This document shows, in pieces, positions 54,643-63,088 of a stretch of DNA of 64,000 nt. The stretch covers positions 13,313-77,312 of the forward strand of contig NZ_BPLU01000007.1 of the NCBI RefSeq assembly GCF_019656315.1. Reading direction: 5' to 3'. The position numbers and the translations under genes were made by a program. Position 1 is the first letter of the stretch. Each line of letters starts with the position of its first letter. The notes beneath the pieces are model-generated. The model had not been told where the DNA came from. It saw only the letters and a list, made by a program, of their open reading frames with translations, and did no database searches. The DNA comes from Flavobacterium sp. UMI-01 (lineage in GTDB: Bacteria; Bacteroidota; Bacteroidia; Flavobacteriales; Flavobacteriaceae).

Positions 54643-55239
54643 ATGAAAACAATTCAGAACTCCAAACCAATTAAATCTTTCGCTCTTGCAATGGTCGCTG
54701 CATTAACTTTTTCTTCATGTAGTAACGATGACAATCCTGCTCCGCCAGTAAACGAAGAGGAATTAATAACTACGGTCACAGCGGTTTACACACCCGTAGG
54801 AGGCGGCACAGCCATTACGCTACAGTACAAAGATTTGGACGGTGAAGGTGCTAATGCGCCAGTGATTACGGTATCGGGCAATTTTGAAAAAAACAAAACC
54901 TACAATGGGGTGATAACATTCAAAAATGAACTAGCAAACCCCGCAGAAGACATCACACCCGAAATTATTGCTGAAGGAACAGAGCACCAAGTATTTTATC
55001 AAACAACAGGAACATTGAACGCCTTTAGTTATGGTATGGCAACTAGCAATTTTGACAGCAATGGCAAACCTATTGGCCTACAATCTGTATTTACCACCAC
55101 TGGGGCAGCCACAGGCACACTTACTATTACCTTAAAACATGGCCCAAATAAAGCCGCAAACAATGTAGCCTCAGGAGACATCACCAATGCTGGCGGCTCT
55201 ACAGATGCTCAAGTTTCTTTTACCCTTACTGTTTTGTAA
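54643..55239 (+). CDS. Lipoprotein, 'type 1 periplasmic binding fold'-annotated family
   Basis: 198 residues. Lipobox FSSC with Cys26 followed by SNDDNPAPPVNEEELI, then a beta-rich body (TTVTAVYTPVG, LQYKDLDGEGANAPVI, PAEDITPEIIAEGTEHQVFYQ). I recall related flavobacterial lipoproteins annotated with the name in the call; the biochemical role is unknown. It lies between the TonB receptor and the AztD-like gene, about 30 and 22 bp from them, so it is co-transcribed and likely an outer-membrane partner. Confidence 0.75.
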   Translation: MKTIQNSKPIKSFALAMVAALTFSSCSNDDNPAPPVNEEELITTVTAVYTPVGGGTAITLQYKDLDGEGANAPVITVSGNFEKNKTYNGVITFKNELANPAEDITPEIIAEGTEHQVFYQTTGTLNAFSYGMATSNFDSNGKPIGLQSVFTTTGAATGTLTITLKHGPNKAANNVASGDITNAGGSTDAQVSFTLTVL

Positions 55240-55261
55240 ATAATTTTAAATCCAAATAACA

Positions 55262-56470
55262 ATGAAAAACAAACTCAACAAATTATTATTTTTATTCGCT
55301 TTTGCTTCCATCGCCTTTTCATGTACCAATGACGATGACCATGATGATCACTCACAAGAGGACTCGCAAGAATTCAAATACTTGAGAGTATTGGTTTCTG
55401 ACGAATTAACCAAAGAACTTTCGCTTATCAATCCTTCTAGTGCTACGGTTAGTTTTTTTAATGCGAAATTCCCAAAATCAGCCTTGTACACTACCGAATC
55501 TGGACGATTTGCAGGAATCATCCATAGAACTGACAACACGGTAGAAACCTTTGACAGCGGATTTGAATTTCACGGAGACCATGTGGACACCAAAGGAACC
55601 CCAAAATTTGGTGCTCTAACAGGAAGTTCGCTTATGCCTACCCATTTCAAAAGCAAATTTGGCGAAATTTTGACTTTTAATGATGGAGATGGTACATTAT
55701 CCGTAGCCAAAGAATCGGATGTACATACTGCCAATGCTACGTTTACAACCATTAACGCAGGTCTTTTAAAACACCACGGTGCGATGGCTAGTTTCTCAAA
55801 CGGAACTTATGCTATTACAGAGAAAGACAATACTATCACTGGAACCTTACCCGAAAAAGTAAAAATTATAGACCGAACTGGTAAAACAATTCATGCTGCA
55901 AAACAGGCCACTCAAGGAATACATGGCAATGCTTCTGATGGTACTTATGCTGTATTTGGGTCTGCCAGTGGTATTTTGGTGGTAGAAAGCAATGGGAATC
56001 AAAAATTAATTGCGCACCCTACCGCTTTTGGAACATCTTGGTTTGGTAATATTTTAGAAACCGCCAACAAAGGAAAATTTGTGGGATACACTGCGGCAAA
56101 AGGAGCTTTTTTGATAGATGTGGTAGCAAATACAGTAACGCCTATTTTTGAAAACACCAACATTATGCAATGCAAAGTAAGTTATAATCATAAAAAATTA
56201 GGGATTTTATTGCATTCAGGTGAGTTTAAATTATATGATTTAAGCAGTAACCAACTCGAAAAAAGCGCAAAAATCATTGACGAAACTCTGACTACATCCA
56301 CTCAAAAACCGCAGTTAGAATTGACCCAACGCTTTGCGTATATCACTTTGCCAACTTCTGGCGAATTGCTTCAAGTAAATCTTTCAACTTTGGTATCTAC
56401 AAAAATAAAAACCTCAGCTACGCCTTACCGAATTACCATTTTTGGTCATGAGAATAGTGCTGCGCATTAA
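55262..56470 (+). CDS. AztD-like zinc metallochaperone lipoprotein (beta-propeller)
   Basis: 402 residues. Lipobox AFSC (Cys21) is followed directly by an acidic, His-containing TNDDDHDDHSQED. The rest is a repeated four-strand pattern (SGRFAGIIHRTDNTVETFDS, then FEFHGDHVDTK near 115, MPTHFKSKFGEILTFNDGDG, HHGAMASFSNGTY, GIHGNASDGTYAVFGS), as in the beta-propeller AztD, which hands zinc to the AztC binding protein. The GDH and HHG motifs are at the expected places. No AztABC transporter genes are next to it. The assignment rests on recalled motif similarity only. It is followed by a terminator, then the COG0523 gene. Confidence 0.7.
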   Translation: MKNKLNKLLFLFAFASIAFSCTNDDDHDDHSQEDSQEFKYLRVLVSDELTKELSLINPSSATVSFFNAKFPKSALYTTESGRFAGIIHRTDNTVETFDSGFEFHGDHVDTKGTPKFGALTGSSLMPTHFKSKFGEILTFNDGDGTLSVAKESDVHTANATFTTINAGLLKHHGAMASFSNGTYAITEKDNTITGTLPEKVKIIDRTGKTIHAAKQATQGIHGNASDGTYAVFGSASGILVVESNGNQKLIAHPTAFGTSWFGNILETANKGKFVGYTAAKGAFLIDVVANTVTPIFENTNIMQCKVSYNHKKLGILLHSGEFKLYDLSSNQLEKSAKIIDETLTTSTQKPQLELTQRFAYITLPTSGELLQVNLSTLVSTKIKTSATPYRITIFGHENSAAH

Positions 56471-56492
56471 TGAATTCTAATCTTAAAACTAG

Positions 56493-56520
56493 AAAAGGCA
56501 TGCAATTTTGTATGCCTTTT
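56493..56520 (+). terminator. Terminator after the AztD-like gene
   Basis: Stem AAAAGGCAT (56493-56501) / ATGCCTTTT (56512-56520) followed by T-run. The COG0523 gene begins 24 bp later, so there may be partial read-through. Confidence 0.75.
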
Positions 56521-56544
56521 TTGCACTCAATAAAACAAAATTAA

Positions 56545-57762
56545 ATGAAAAAACTACCCGTAACCGTACTGTCAGGTTTCCTTGGCGCAGGAAAAACCAC
56601 TTTGCTTAATCACATCCTTCATAACAAAGAAGGATTAAAAGTCGCCGTAATTGTCAATGACATGAGCGAAGTTAATATAGATGCCCAATTGGTAAAAAAC
56701 GAAATGACGCTCTCACGAACCGAGGAGAAATTGGTTGAAATGAGCAACGGCTGTATTTGTTGCACCTTGCGAGAAGATTTGATGTTGGAAGTAGAAAAAC
56801 TAGCCAAAGAAAACCGTTTTGATTATTTATTAATAGAAAGCACTGGTATTAGCGAACCCATTCCGGTGGCACAAACATTTACTTTTGTCAACGAAGATGA
56901 GAACATCGATTTATCGCGTTTTAGCTACATTGACACCATGGTGACTGTGGTCGATGCCTTTAACTTTTTTAAAGACTTTGGCTCTGCTAAAACACTCGAA
57001 GACATTCAGGCAACCAACATCGAAAACGACAATCGAACCATTGTAAACCTATTAGTTGACCAAATTGAGTTTGCAAATGTAATTCTACTTAACAAAACGG
57101 ATTTGGTTGCTCCAAAAGAACTGAATATCCTGCAAGAATCCATAAAAAAACTAAATCCAGTAGCCAAAATAATATGTTCTGAATTGGGTAAAATCAATCC
57201 AAATGAAATTATAAATACAGGTCTATTCAATTACGAAGAAGCCGAAACTTCAGCAGGCTGGATACGCGAACTCGAAGGGATACACACACCCGAAACGGAG
57301 GAATACGGCATTGGTTCTTTTGTTTTCAGAAGTGAAAAACCGTTTCATCCGTACCGATTTTGGGATTTTCTAACGCAAGATTTCCCTTTGAGCATTCTCC
57401 GAAGCAAAGGATTATTCTGGATAGCCTCGCGTCCAGACCAAGCCATTAATTGGAGTCAGGCGGGTGGTTCTATGAAAGCCGAAAATGCAGGTGTATGGTG
57501 GGCAAGCATGCCACTAGGAGAGCGAATGAATTTTGATAGTTTTGTCCAAAATCAAGACATCATCGAAGAACGTTGGACTACTGAATTTGGGGATAGACTA
57601 AACGAATTGGTATTTATTGGTATTTCATTAGATGAAAAAAAGATTCGTCAACAACTCCAAGATTGCATATGTACCAAAGCAGAAATTATGGATTTAAGAG
57701 ATGGTTTTTTCACCCTCAATGACCCTTTTCCAATTCCAAAAATCGCTAAATCAACCGTTTGA
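56545..57762 (+). CDS. COG0523 GTPase (CobW-family metallochaperone, ZagA/YciC-type)
   Basis: 405 residues. G1 GFLGAGKT (11-18), the metal-binding CxCC in GCICCTL (Cys70, 72, 73), an ESTGISEP switch, and G4 NKTD; the C-terminal CobW domain starts near 265 ([14 protein letters not shown]). Members of this size deliver zinc to client enzymes under zinc limitation. Its place in an operon-like group with a Zur-like regulator and AztD-like protein supports that. Confidence 0.92.
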   Translation: MKKLPVTVLSGFLGAGKTTLLNHILHNKEGLKVAVIVNDMSEVNIDAQLVKNEMTLSRTEEKLVEMSNGCICCTLREDLMLEVEKLAKENRFDYLLIESTGISEPIPVAQTFTFVNEDENIDLSRFSYIDTMVTVVDAFNFFKDFGSAKTLEDIQATNIENDNRTIVNLLVDQIEFANVILLNKTDLVAPKELNILQESIKKLNPVAKIICSELGKINPNEIINTGLFNYEEAETSAGWIRELEGIHTPETEEYGIGSFVFRSEKPFHPYRFWDFLTQDFPLSILRSKGLFWIASRPDQAINWSQAGGSMKAENAGVWWASMPLGERMNFDSFVQNQDIIEERWTTEFGDRLNELVFIGISLDEKKIRQQLQDCICTKAEIMDLRDGFFTLNDPFPIPKIAKSTV

Positions 57763-57827
57763 AACTATTTTTTTTAATTAAGATTAAAAATAATGGCTTA
57801 ATAAATTATTCAATCAAAAATATTTTT

Positions 57828-57835
57828 TAGATTTG
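57828..57835 (+). promoter_or_regulatory. -7 box of the second TonB receptor
   Basis: TAGATTTG, 37 bp before the GTG at 57873. No clear -33 TTG. Confidence 0.4.
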
Positions 57836-57872
57836 CCTAAATTTTAAATTAAACAAAAACTAAAATATAATT

Positions 57873-60125
57873 GTGAAAAATCTAATTCTAGTCCTTTCTC
57901 TATTCATTGGTAGTTTATCTATGGGACAAACTATCTTAAAAGGAACCATTAGTACTGATGGGAATCCATTACCAATGGCAAATGTTGTTCTTAAAAAAAT
58001 GAATAAAGCGACAATAACTGATGAAAATGGAAAATTCGAGTTTAAAAATTTACCTCTAGGAAATTATGATTTGCATGTTTCCTATACGGGCTTACAATCG
58101 GAAAGAGCTAGTATTTCATTATCCGATACAACTATAGTGGTTGTCGATTTTAATTTAAAAGCCAATCATTCACTTGATGAAGTGGTTGTTACAGGCACAT
58201 TAAAACCCGTAACCCGACTAGAAAGTGCCGTTCCTGTAGAAGTGTATAAACCTAGTTTTTTCAAAAAGAACCCAACAGCCAATGTCTTTGATGCCTTACA
58301 AAACGTCAACGGCGTTCGCCCACAACTCAACTGCAACATCTGCAACACTGGCGACATCCATATTAACGGCCTTGAAGGACCTTATACCTTGGTCTTGATT
58401 GACGGAATGCCAATTGTAAGTGGCTTATCTACTGTTTATGGATTGTCTGGGATTCCGAATTCATTATTAGAGCGAATCGAAATTGTTAAAGGACCTGCTT
58501 CATCGCTATATGGTAGTGAAGCGGTAGGCGGACTGATTAATATTATTACTAAAAAACCCTATAGTGCACCAGTATTTTCAGCCGATTCCTTTGTAACAGA
58601 TTGGGGAGAATTCAATTTAGATTTGGGTTTTAAAGCAAATGTAGGTAAAACAGCCTCTGTTTTAACGGGTGTCAATTATTTCAATTACAGCAACCCCATT
58701 GACAACAACCATGACAATTTCACCGATGTAACCCTACAAGACCGTGTGTCGGTTTTTCAAAAGTGGAATTTTGAGCGAAAAAGCAAGAAACTCTTTTCAC
58801 TTGCGGGCCGTTATTTTTACGAAGACCGTTGGGGCGGTGAATTGCAATGGGAGAAAAAATACCGAGGCGGTGATGAAGTCTATGGTGAAAGTATCTATAC
58901 CAAACGATGGGAATTATTAGGCGCTTATGAGTTGCCAACCGTTGAAAAAATGTTATTAAGTTTTTCTTATACTGACCACGATCAAAATTCAGTTTACGGA
59001 AACACACCTTACCTAGCACAACAACGCATTGGTTTTGGGCAATTGACTTGGGATAAAAAACTAGGCACCCATGATTTGCTTTTTGGAACAGCCCTTCGTT
59101 ACCAATATTACAATGACAACACACCTGCCACGATAATTGAAGACATCAATTGGATTCCTAGTCTATTTGTTCAAGACGAAATTACCTTTAGCGACAAACA
59201 CAAAATCCTTTTAGGAGCCCGATACGATTACAACAAGAACCACGGCAACATTTTTACCCCTAGATTTGCTTACAAATGGAAAGTAAACGACAAGAATATC
59301 ATTCGTTTTAACACCGGAACGGGTTTCCGAATTGTGAACCTCTTCACCGAAGAACACGCAGCGTTGACTGGCTCAAGAGATGTGATTGTTTTAGAAACCC
59401 TAAAACCTGAACGCTCCTATAATGCCAATTTGAATTACTTAAAAAAATTTCACACCAAAAATGGTGCATTCATCGGTATAGAAACAACCGCTTGGTACAC
59501 CTACTTTACCAATTCTATTTTACCTGATTATGATACGAATCCTAACCAAATCATTTACAAAAATCTAGACGGATATGCCGTAACAACGGGCATTAGTACT
59601 AATGTGGATATGATATTTGGAAATGGATTAAAATTGATTGTAGGTGCCACTTTAATGGAAGTTTCTAAAAAAGAAAACAACATAAAAACACAACAGATTC
59701 TGACGGAAAAATTCTCAGGAACTTGGGCGATTTCCTACCGTGTGAATCCCTTATTTTTGGATATTGATTACACAGGAAATGTTTATGGACCGATGCGTTT
59801 ACCATTATTAGGAGATTTAGACCCAAGAAAAGACTATTCGCCTACGTGGAGTATTCAGAACATTCAATTTACCTTTAACAAGTTCAAAAATATAGAAATT
59901 TATACAGGGATAAAAAACCTACTGAACTGGACACCTAACAAAGGAAATCCGTTTATTATTGCCCGTGCCAGCGATCCTTTCGACAAAAATGTGCAATATG
60001 ACACCGAGGGGAATGTACAAGCCTCTGCTGACAATCCTTACGCATTAACCTTTGATCCAAGTTATGTTTACGGGCCTAACCAAGGAATCAGAAGCTTTTT
60101 TGGAGTGCGATATACCCTTAAATAA
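57873..60125 (+). CDS. TonB-dependent receptor with CxxC in the plug
   Basis: 750 residues. Signal peptide (MKNLILVLSLFIGSLSMGQ), carboxypeptidase-like domain (about 20-95), TonB-box-like LDEVVVTGTL (101-110), plug with LNCNICNTG (Cys154, Cys157), LIDGMPIVSGL and RIEIVKGPASSLYGSEAVGG, and barrel ending RSFFGVRYTLK. The CxxC motif is common in metal-related receptors of Bacteroidota (copper, iron or zinc complexes). Start is GTG; no ATG is close by. Its 110-bp upstream gap separates it from the COG0523 gene. Confidence 0.9.
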   Translation: MKNLILVLSLFIGSLSMGQTILKGTISTDGNPLPMANVVLKKMNKATITDENGKFEFKNLPLGNYDLHVSYTGLQSERASISLSDTTIVVVDFNLKANHSLDEVVVTGTLKPVTRLESAVPVEVYKPSFFKKNPTANVFDALQNVNGVRPQLNCNICNTGDIHINGLEGPYTLVLIDGMPIVSGLSTVYGLSGIPNSLLERIEIVKGPASSLYGSEAVGGLINIITKKPYSAPVFSADSFVTDWGEFNLDLGFKANVGKTASVLTGVNYFNYSNPIDNNHDNFTDVTLQDRVSVFQKWNFERKSKKLFSLAGRYFYEDRWGGELQWEKKYRGGDEVYGESIYTKRWELLGAYELPTVEKMLLSFSYTDHDQNSVYGNTPYLAQQRIGFGQLTWDKKLGTHDLLFGTALRYQYYNDNTPATIIEDINWIPSLFVQDEITFSDKHKILLGARYDYNKNHGNIFTPRFAYKWKVNDKNIIRFNTGTGFRIVNLFTEEHAALTGSRDVIVLETLKPERSYNANLNYLKKFHTKNGAFIGIETTAWYTYFTNSILPDYDTNPNQIIYKNLDGYAVTTGISTNVDMIFGNGLKLIVGATLMEVSKKENNIKTQQILTEKFSGTWAISYRVNPLFLDIDYTGNVYGPMRLPLLGDLDPRKDYSPTWSIQNIQFTFNKFKNIEIYTGIKNLLNWTPNKGNPFIIARASDPFDKNVQYDTEGNVQASADNPYALTFDPSYVYGPNQGIRSFFGVRYTLK

Positions 60126-60175
60126 TTCTTAAACTAATAAAATCTTTTTGGGCAATTTTCCAAGATATTGCCCAA

Positions 60176-60655
60176 TTAAAAACTCGATTCCAAAAGTTCT
60201 TCATTTGTTTTTTCAACCGTCCAAAATCGACCTGAATAGTTAGATTCATTAGTAAGATAAGGCATGTTATTAAAATCACCACCCTGATAAATATCTACAA
60301 ATTTTGATTCTCTACCTACTACCGTACTAATTTTGAACTGTCCTTTTAACCGTATATTTTCCTCTACTATCCAATCTCTATTTGAAAATTTATCTTTAGG
60401 TTGTACAATTAACAACCCTTTGAATATGCCTTCCTCAATAACATCCAGCCACATTTCGATTCCCAAAACCATTGTGCTCAATTTAAAATGAGCTGCTGAA
60501 CTCCCTTTTACGATACGCCATTGATGTCCATTAAAATCATCTTTTAAAACTAAATGAGGCATAAAACTAAAGCGACCACGATTAAAAACATCCAAGACCA
60601 TTTTATGGTTTTTATCTAAGGTATAGAGCTGGTAATTGTGTACATCTGCTGTCAT
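60176..60655 (-). CDS. Ricin-type beta-trefoil domain protein
   Basis: 159 residues, no signal peptide. Three repeats of about 45-50 residues each end in a xxW motif: GHQWRIV (about 48), NRDWIVE (about 97) and GRFWTVE (about 147); each begins with a hydrophobic-Asp strand (VLDVFNRG, WLDVIEEG, FVDIYQGG). This is a ricin B/QxW beta-trefoil. Single trefoils bind sugars or other ligands. No enzyme domain is attached. It is convergent with the second TonB receptor and divergent from bacilliredoxin; role unknown. Confidence 0.65.
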   Translation of the reverse strand: MTADVHNYQLYTLDKNHKMVLDVFNRGRFSFMPHLVLKDDFNGHQWRIVKGSSAAHFKLSTMVLGIEMWLDVIEEGIFKGLLIVQPKDKFSNRDWIVEENIRLKGQFKISTVVGRESKFVDIYQGGDFNNMPYLTNESNYSGRFWTVEKTNEELLESSF

Positions 60656-60864
60656 GGTATTTACTATTTAGAATTAAATCAAAAAAAAAATAACAATCAA
60701 AATTCGGCATTAGAAGGCCATCAACTCCAAAAAATGTCACAAAAGCCATGTTATTTGACACAAGAAACCCAATTCCATGTAAAAGAGTAATTTTACAAAA
60801 TAGCTACCTATTAAACTATAACAAAACTTTATATGACAAGTCTTAGAGTTATTTTTAAACTTCG

Positions 60865-60872
60865 TAACTTTG
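60865..60872 (+). promoter_or_regulatory. -7 box of the bacilliredoxin gene
   Basis: TAACTTTG, 37 bp before the ATG. No clear -33 TTG. The rest of the 254-bp gap after the beta-trefoil gene holds no supported feature. Confidence 0.45.
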
Positions 60873-60909
60873 CATAATCAAAACAATTAATACTTTAAAA
60901 TAAATTAAT

Positions 60910-61320
60910 ATGTATCCAGAAGAAATGGTAAAACCAATGCAAGCTGAATTAACAGCAGCAGGTTTTCAAGATTTACATAGCGCATCCGAGGTAAACGATG
61001 CGATCAAAGCCGAAGGAACGACTCTAGTAGTTGTAAACTCTGTATGTGGTTGTGCTGCAAGAAATGCACGTCCAGGTGCCAAAATGAGTTTGGAAGGTGC
61101 AAAAAAGCCTGACCATTTAATCACCGTATTTGCTGGAGTTGACAAAGAAGCTGTTGATGCTGCTCGTCAGCACATGTTCCCATTCCCTCCATCATCGCCT
61201 TCAATGGCTTTGTTCAAAAATGGTGAATTAGTACACATGCTTGAGCGCCATCATATAGAAGGTCGTCCGGCTGAAATGATTGCAGAGAATTTACAAGACG
61301 CTTATAATGAGTTTTGTTAA
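60910..61320 (+). CDS. BrxA/BrxB-family bacilliredoxin
   Basis: 136 residues, full length. Thioredoxin-like fold with the active-site Cys-Gly-Cys in VNSVCGCAARNARPGA (Cys46, Cys48). It removes bacillithiol from S-bacillithiolated proteins in organisms that make bacillithiol. The conserved RHHIEGRPAEMI and the final Cys are present. Confidence 0.93.
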   Translation: MYPEEMVKPMQAELTAAGFQDLHSASEVNDAIKAEGTTLVVVNSVCGCAARNARPGAKMSLEGAKKPDHLITVFAGVDKEAVDAARQHMFPFPPSSPSMALFKNGELVHMLERHHIEGRPAEMIAENLQDAYNEFC

Positions 61321-61359
61321 TTAACAAAACAACCTAAGGATTAAATTACTTATTATTAC

Positions 61360-61401
61360 AACCGCAGTTTCATGATTTTTTTTAATCTTGAAGCTGCGGT
61401 T
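61360..61401 (+). terminator. Terminator of the bacilliredoxin gene
   Basis: Stem AACCGCAGTTTC (61360-61371) / GAAGCTGCGGTT (61390-61401), one mismatch, followed by a T-run. Confidence 0.75.
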
Positions 61402-61435
61402 ATTTTTTTGTTCCAAATAAGTTTCAAAGGAAAAC

Positions 61436-61466
61436 TTGGTCGTCTTGCGTTAAAATTTTACATTTG
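61436..61466 (+). promoter_or_regulatory. Promoter of trhO
   Basis: TTG (61436-61438), 20 bp spacer, TACATTTG (61459-61466). The leader to the ATG is about 82 nt. Confidence 0.65.
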
Positions 61467-61553
61467 CAAACGAATTCTTCCAATTAGAATTCAAAGCTAA
61501 CCTCAAGCAGGTAAAGCCAATACAAAATATTTTCTCACTTAAACGTTTATAGC

Positions 61554-62912
61554 ATGCAACTGTACAACACCTTAAGCGCAGAAGAAAGAGCCGAATTGAT
61601 TGATCAAGCAGGCAAACAACGCCTTACGTTGTCTTTCTATGCGTATGCCAAAATCGAAGATCCAAAAAAATTTCGCGACGACTTATTTCTAGCTTGGGAC
61701 CAACTGGAAGCCTTGGGTCGAATTTATGTAGCTCATGAAGGAATAAATGCTCAAATGAGTGTTCCTGCCGAAAACTTTGAAGCTTTTAGAGCTTCTTTAG
61801 AACCTTATGATTTCATGAGAGGCATTCGCTTAAATGTCGCAGTAGAACATGACGACCACTCCTTTTTAAAATTGACTATAAAAGTTCGTCATAAAATTGT
61901 TGCTGACGGTCTTAATGACGAAACTTTTGATGTAACCAACAAAGGAATTCACTTAAAAGCTAAAGAATTCAATGAAATTTTAGAAGACCCCGACACCATT
62001 GTAGTCGATTTTAGAAATCATTATGAGAGTGAAGTAGGTCATTTTAAAAATGCCATAACACCTGATGTAGAAACATTTAGAGAAAGTTTACCAATAATCA
62101 ATGAACAATTAAAAGACTTTAAAGAGACCAAAAAATTGGTAATGTATTGCACCGGTGGTATTCGTTGTGAAAAAGCCTCGGCCTATTACAAACATCAAGG
62201 GTTTAAAAACGTTTACCAATTAGAAGGTGGTATCATCAATTATGCTAAACAAATTAAAGAAGAAGGTTTAGAAAGTAAGTTCATTGGTAAAAACTTTGTA
62301 TTTGACAATCGTCTAGGCGAGAGAATTACGGACGACATTATTGCACAGTGCCATCAATGTGGCAAACCTTGTGATAACCATACGAACTGTGCCAATGACG
62401 GCTGCCATCTTTTATTTATCCAATGTGATGAATGCAAAGCCGCTATGGACAATTGTTGTTCCACTGAGTGTCTTGAAATTACGCAATTACCCCTAGTAGA
62501 ACAAGTTAAACTACGAACTGGAAAACAAGTAGGTAACAAAGTTTTTCGTAAAGGAAAATCCGAAAGTCTAAAATTCAAACATTCTGGAGCGCTCCCAAAT
62601 TCTGCCTTAGCAACTGCACTAAAAACGGATATTCGACAAAAAATTAAAACTAAAAAAACCTTAGTGGGCAAAGCAGAACATTATTATGTAAAAGCACAAG
62701 TAGGTCTTTTTAGTATTGAGAATAAAGAAATCAACATTGGTGACAAAATCCTTATCTCAGGACCCACCACTGGAAATAAAGAATTGGTTTTAGAAAAAAT
62801 GTTTGTCAATGGCACAGAAGGAAATCAAGCCAAAACAGGAGACAAAATCACTTTTGAAATTCCGTTTAGAGTTCGTTTGTCTGATAAGTTATACAAGATT
62901 TTAAAACACTAA
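61554..62912 (+). CDS. trhO: tRNA uridine(34) hydroxylase (TrhO, rhodanese type) with an extra C-terminal barrel
   Basis: 452 residues. TrhO uses oxygen to hydroxylate the wobble uridine of tRNA. N-terminal domain (about 20-125, HEGINAQMS), rhodanese domain (about 130-235) with the active-site loop YCTGGIRCEKA (Cys199), and a Cys-rich segment (CHQCGKPC, CANDGCH, CDECKAAMDNCC, about 265-310). E. coli TrhO ends near residue 350; here a further 100 residues form a beta-barrel (about 370-452: LVGKAEHYYVKAQVG, EINIGDKILISGPTTG, FRVRLSDKLYKIL) that resembles the C-terminal domain of U32 peptidases. The U32 protein TrhP makes the same tRNA modification in the oxygen-independent route. Confidence 0.9.
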   Translation: MQLYNTLSAEERAELIDQAGKQRLTLSFYAYAKIEDPKKFRDDLFLAWDQLEALGRIYVAHEGINAQMSVPAENFEAFRASLEPYDFMRGIRLNVAVEHDDHSFLKLTIKVRHKIVADGLNDETFDVTNKGIHLKAKEFNEILEDPDTIVVDFRNHYESEVGHFKNAITPDVETFRESLPIINEQLKDFKETKKLVMYCTGGIRCEKASAYYKHQGFKNVYQLEGGIINYAKQIKEEGLESKFIGKNFVFDNRLGERITDDIIAQCHQCGKPCDNHTNCANDGCHLLFIQCDECKAAMDNCCSTECLEITQLPLVEQVKLRTGKQVGNKVFRKGKSESLKFKHSGALPNSALATALKTDIRQKIKTKKTLVGKAEHYYVKAQVGLFSIENKEINIGDKILISGPTTGNKELVLEKMFVNGTEGNQAKTGDKITFEIPFRVRLSDKLYKILKH

Positions 62913-62932
62913 ATTTAATCATTCAATTAATT

Positions 62933-62967
62933 AAACTTCTAGTACAAACCATTTGTACTAGAAGTTT
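62933..62967 (+). terminator. Terminator of trhO
   Basis: Perfect 16-bp stem AAACTTCTAGTACAAA (62933-62948) / TTTGTACTAGAAGTTT (62952-62967), 3-nt loop, followed by TTTTGTTTT. Confidence 0.9.
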
Positions 62968-63088
62968 TTTGTTTTACATGAAATTGTCTAGTTAATATCT
63001 AGTCTTGTTTTATTGTCCAATGTATTTCCTAGCTTATTTTTACAGATAAAACATAAACAACCAACTTGATAAGTTTACAAATTGCATT

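Noticed and set aside
58720..59124. 134-codon frame opposite the second TonB receptor
   Set aside because: Antisense shadow of a clear gene, with no independent signals.
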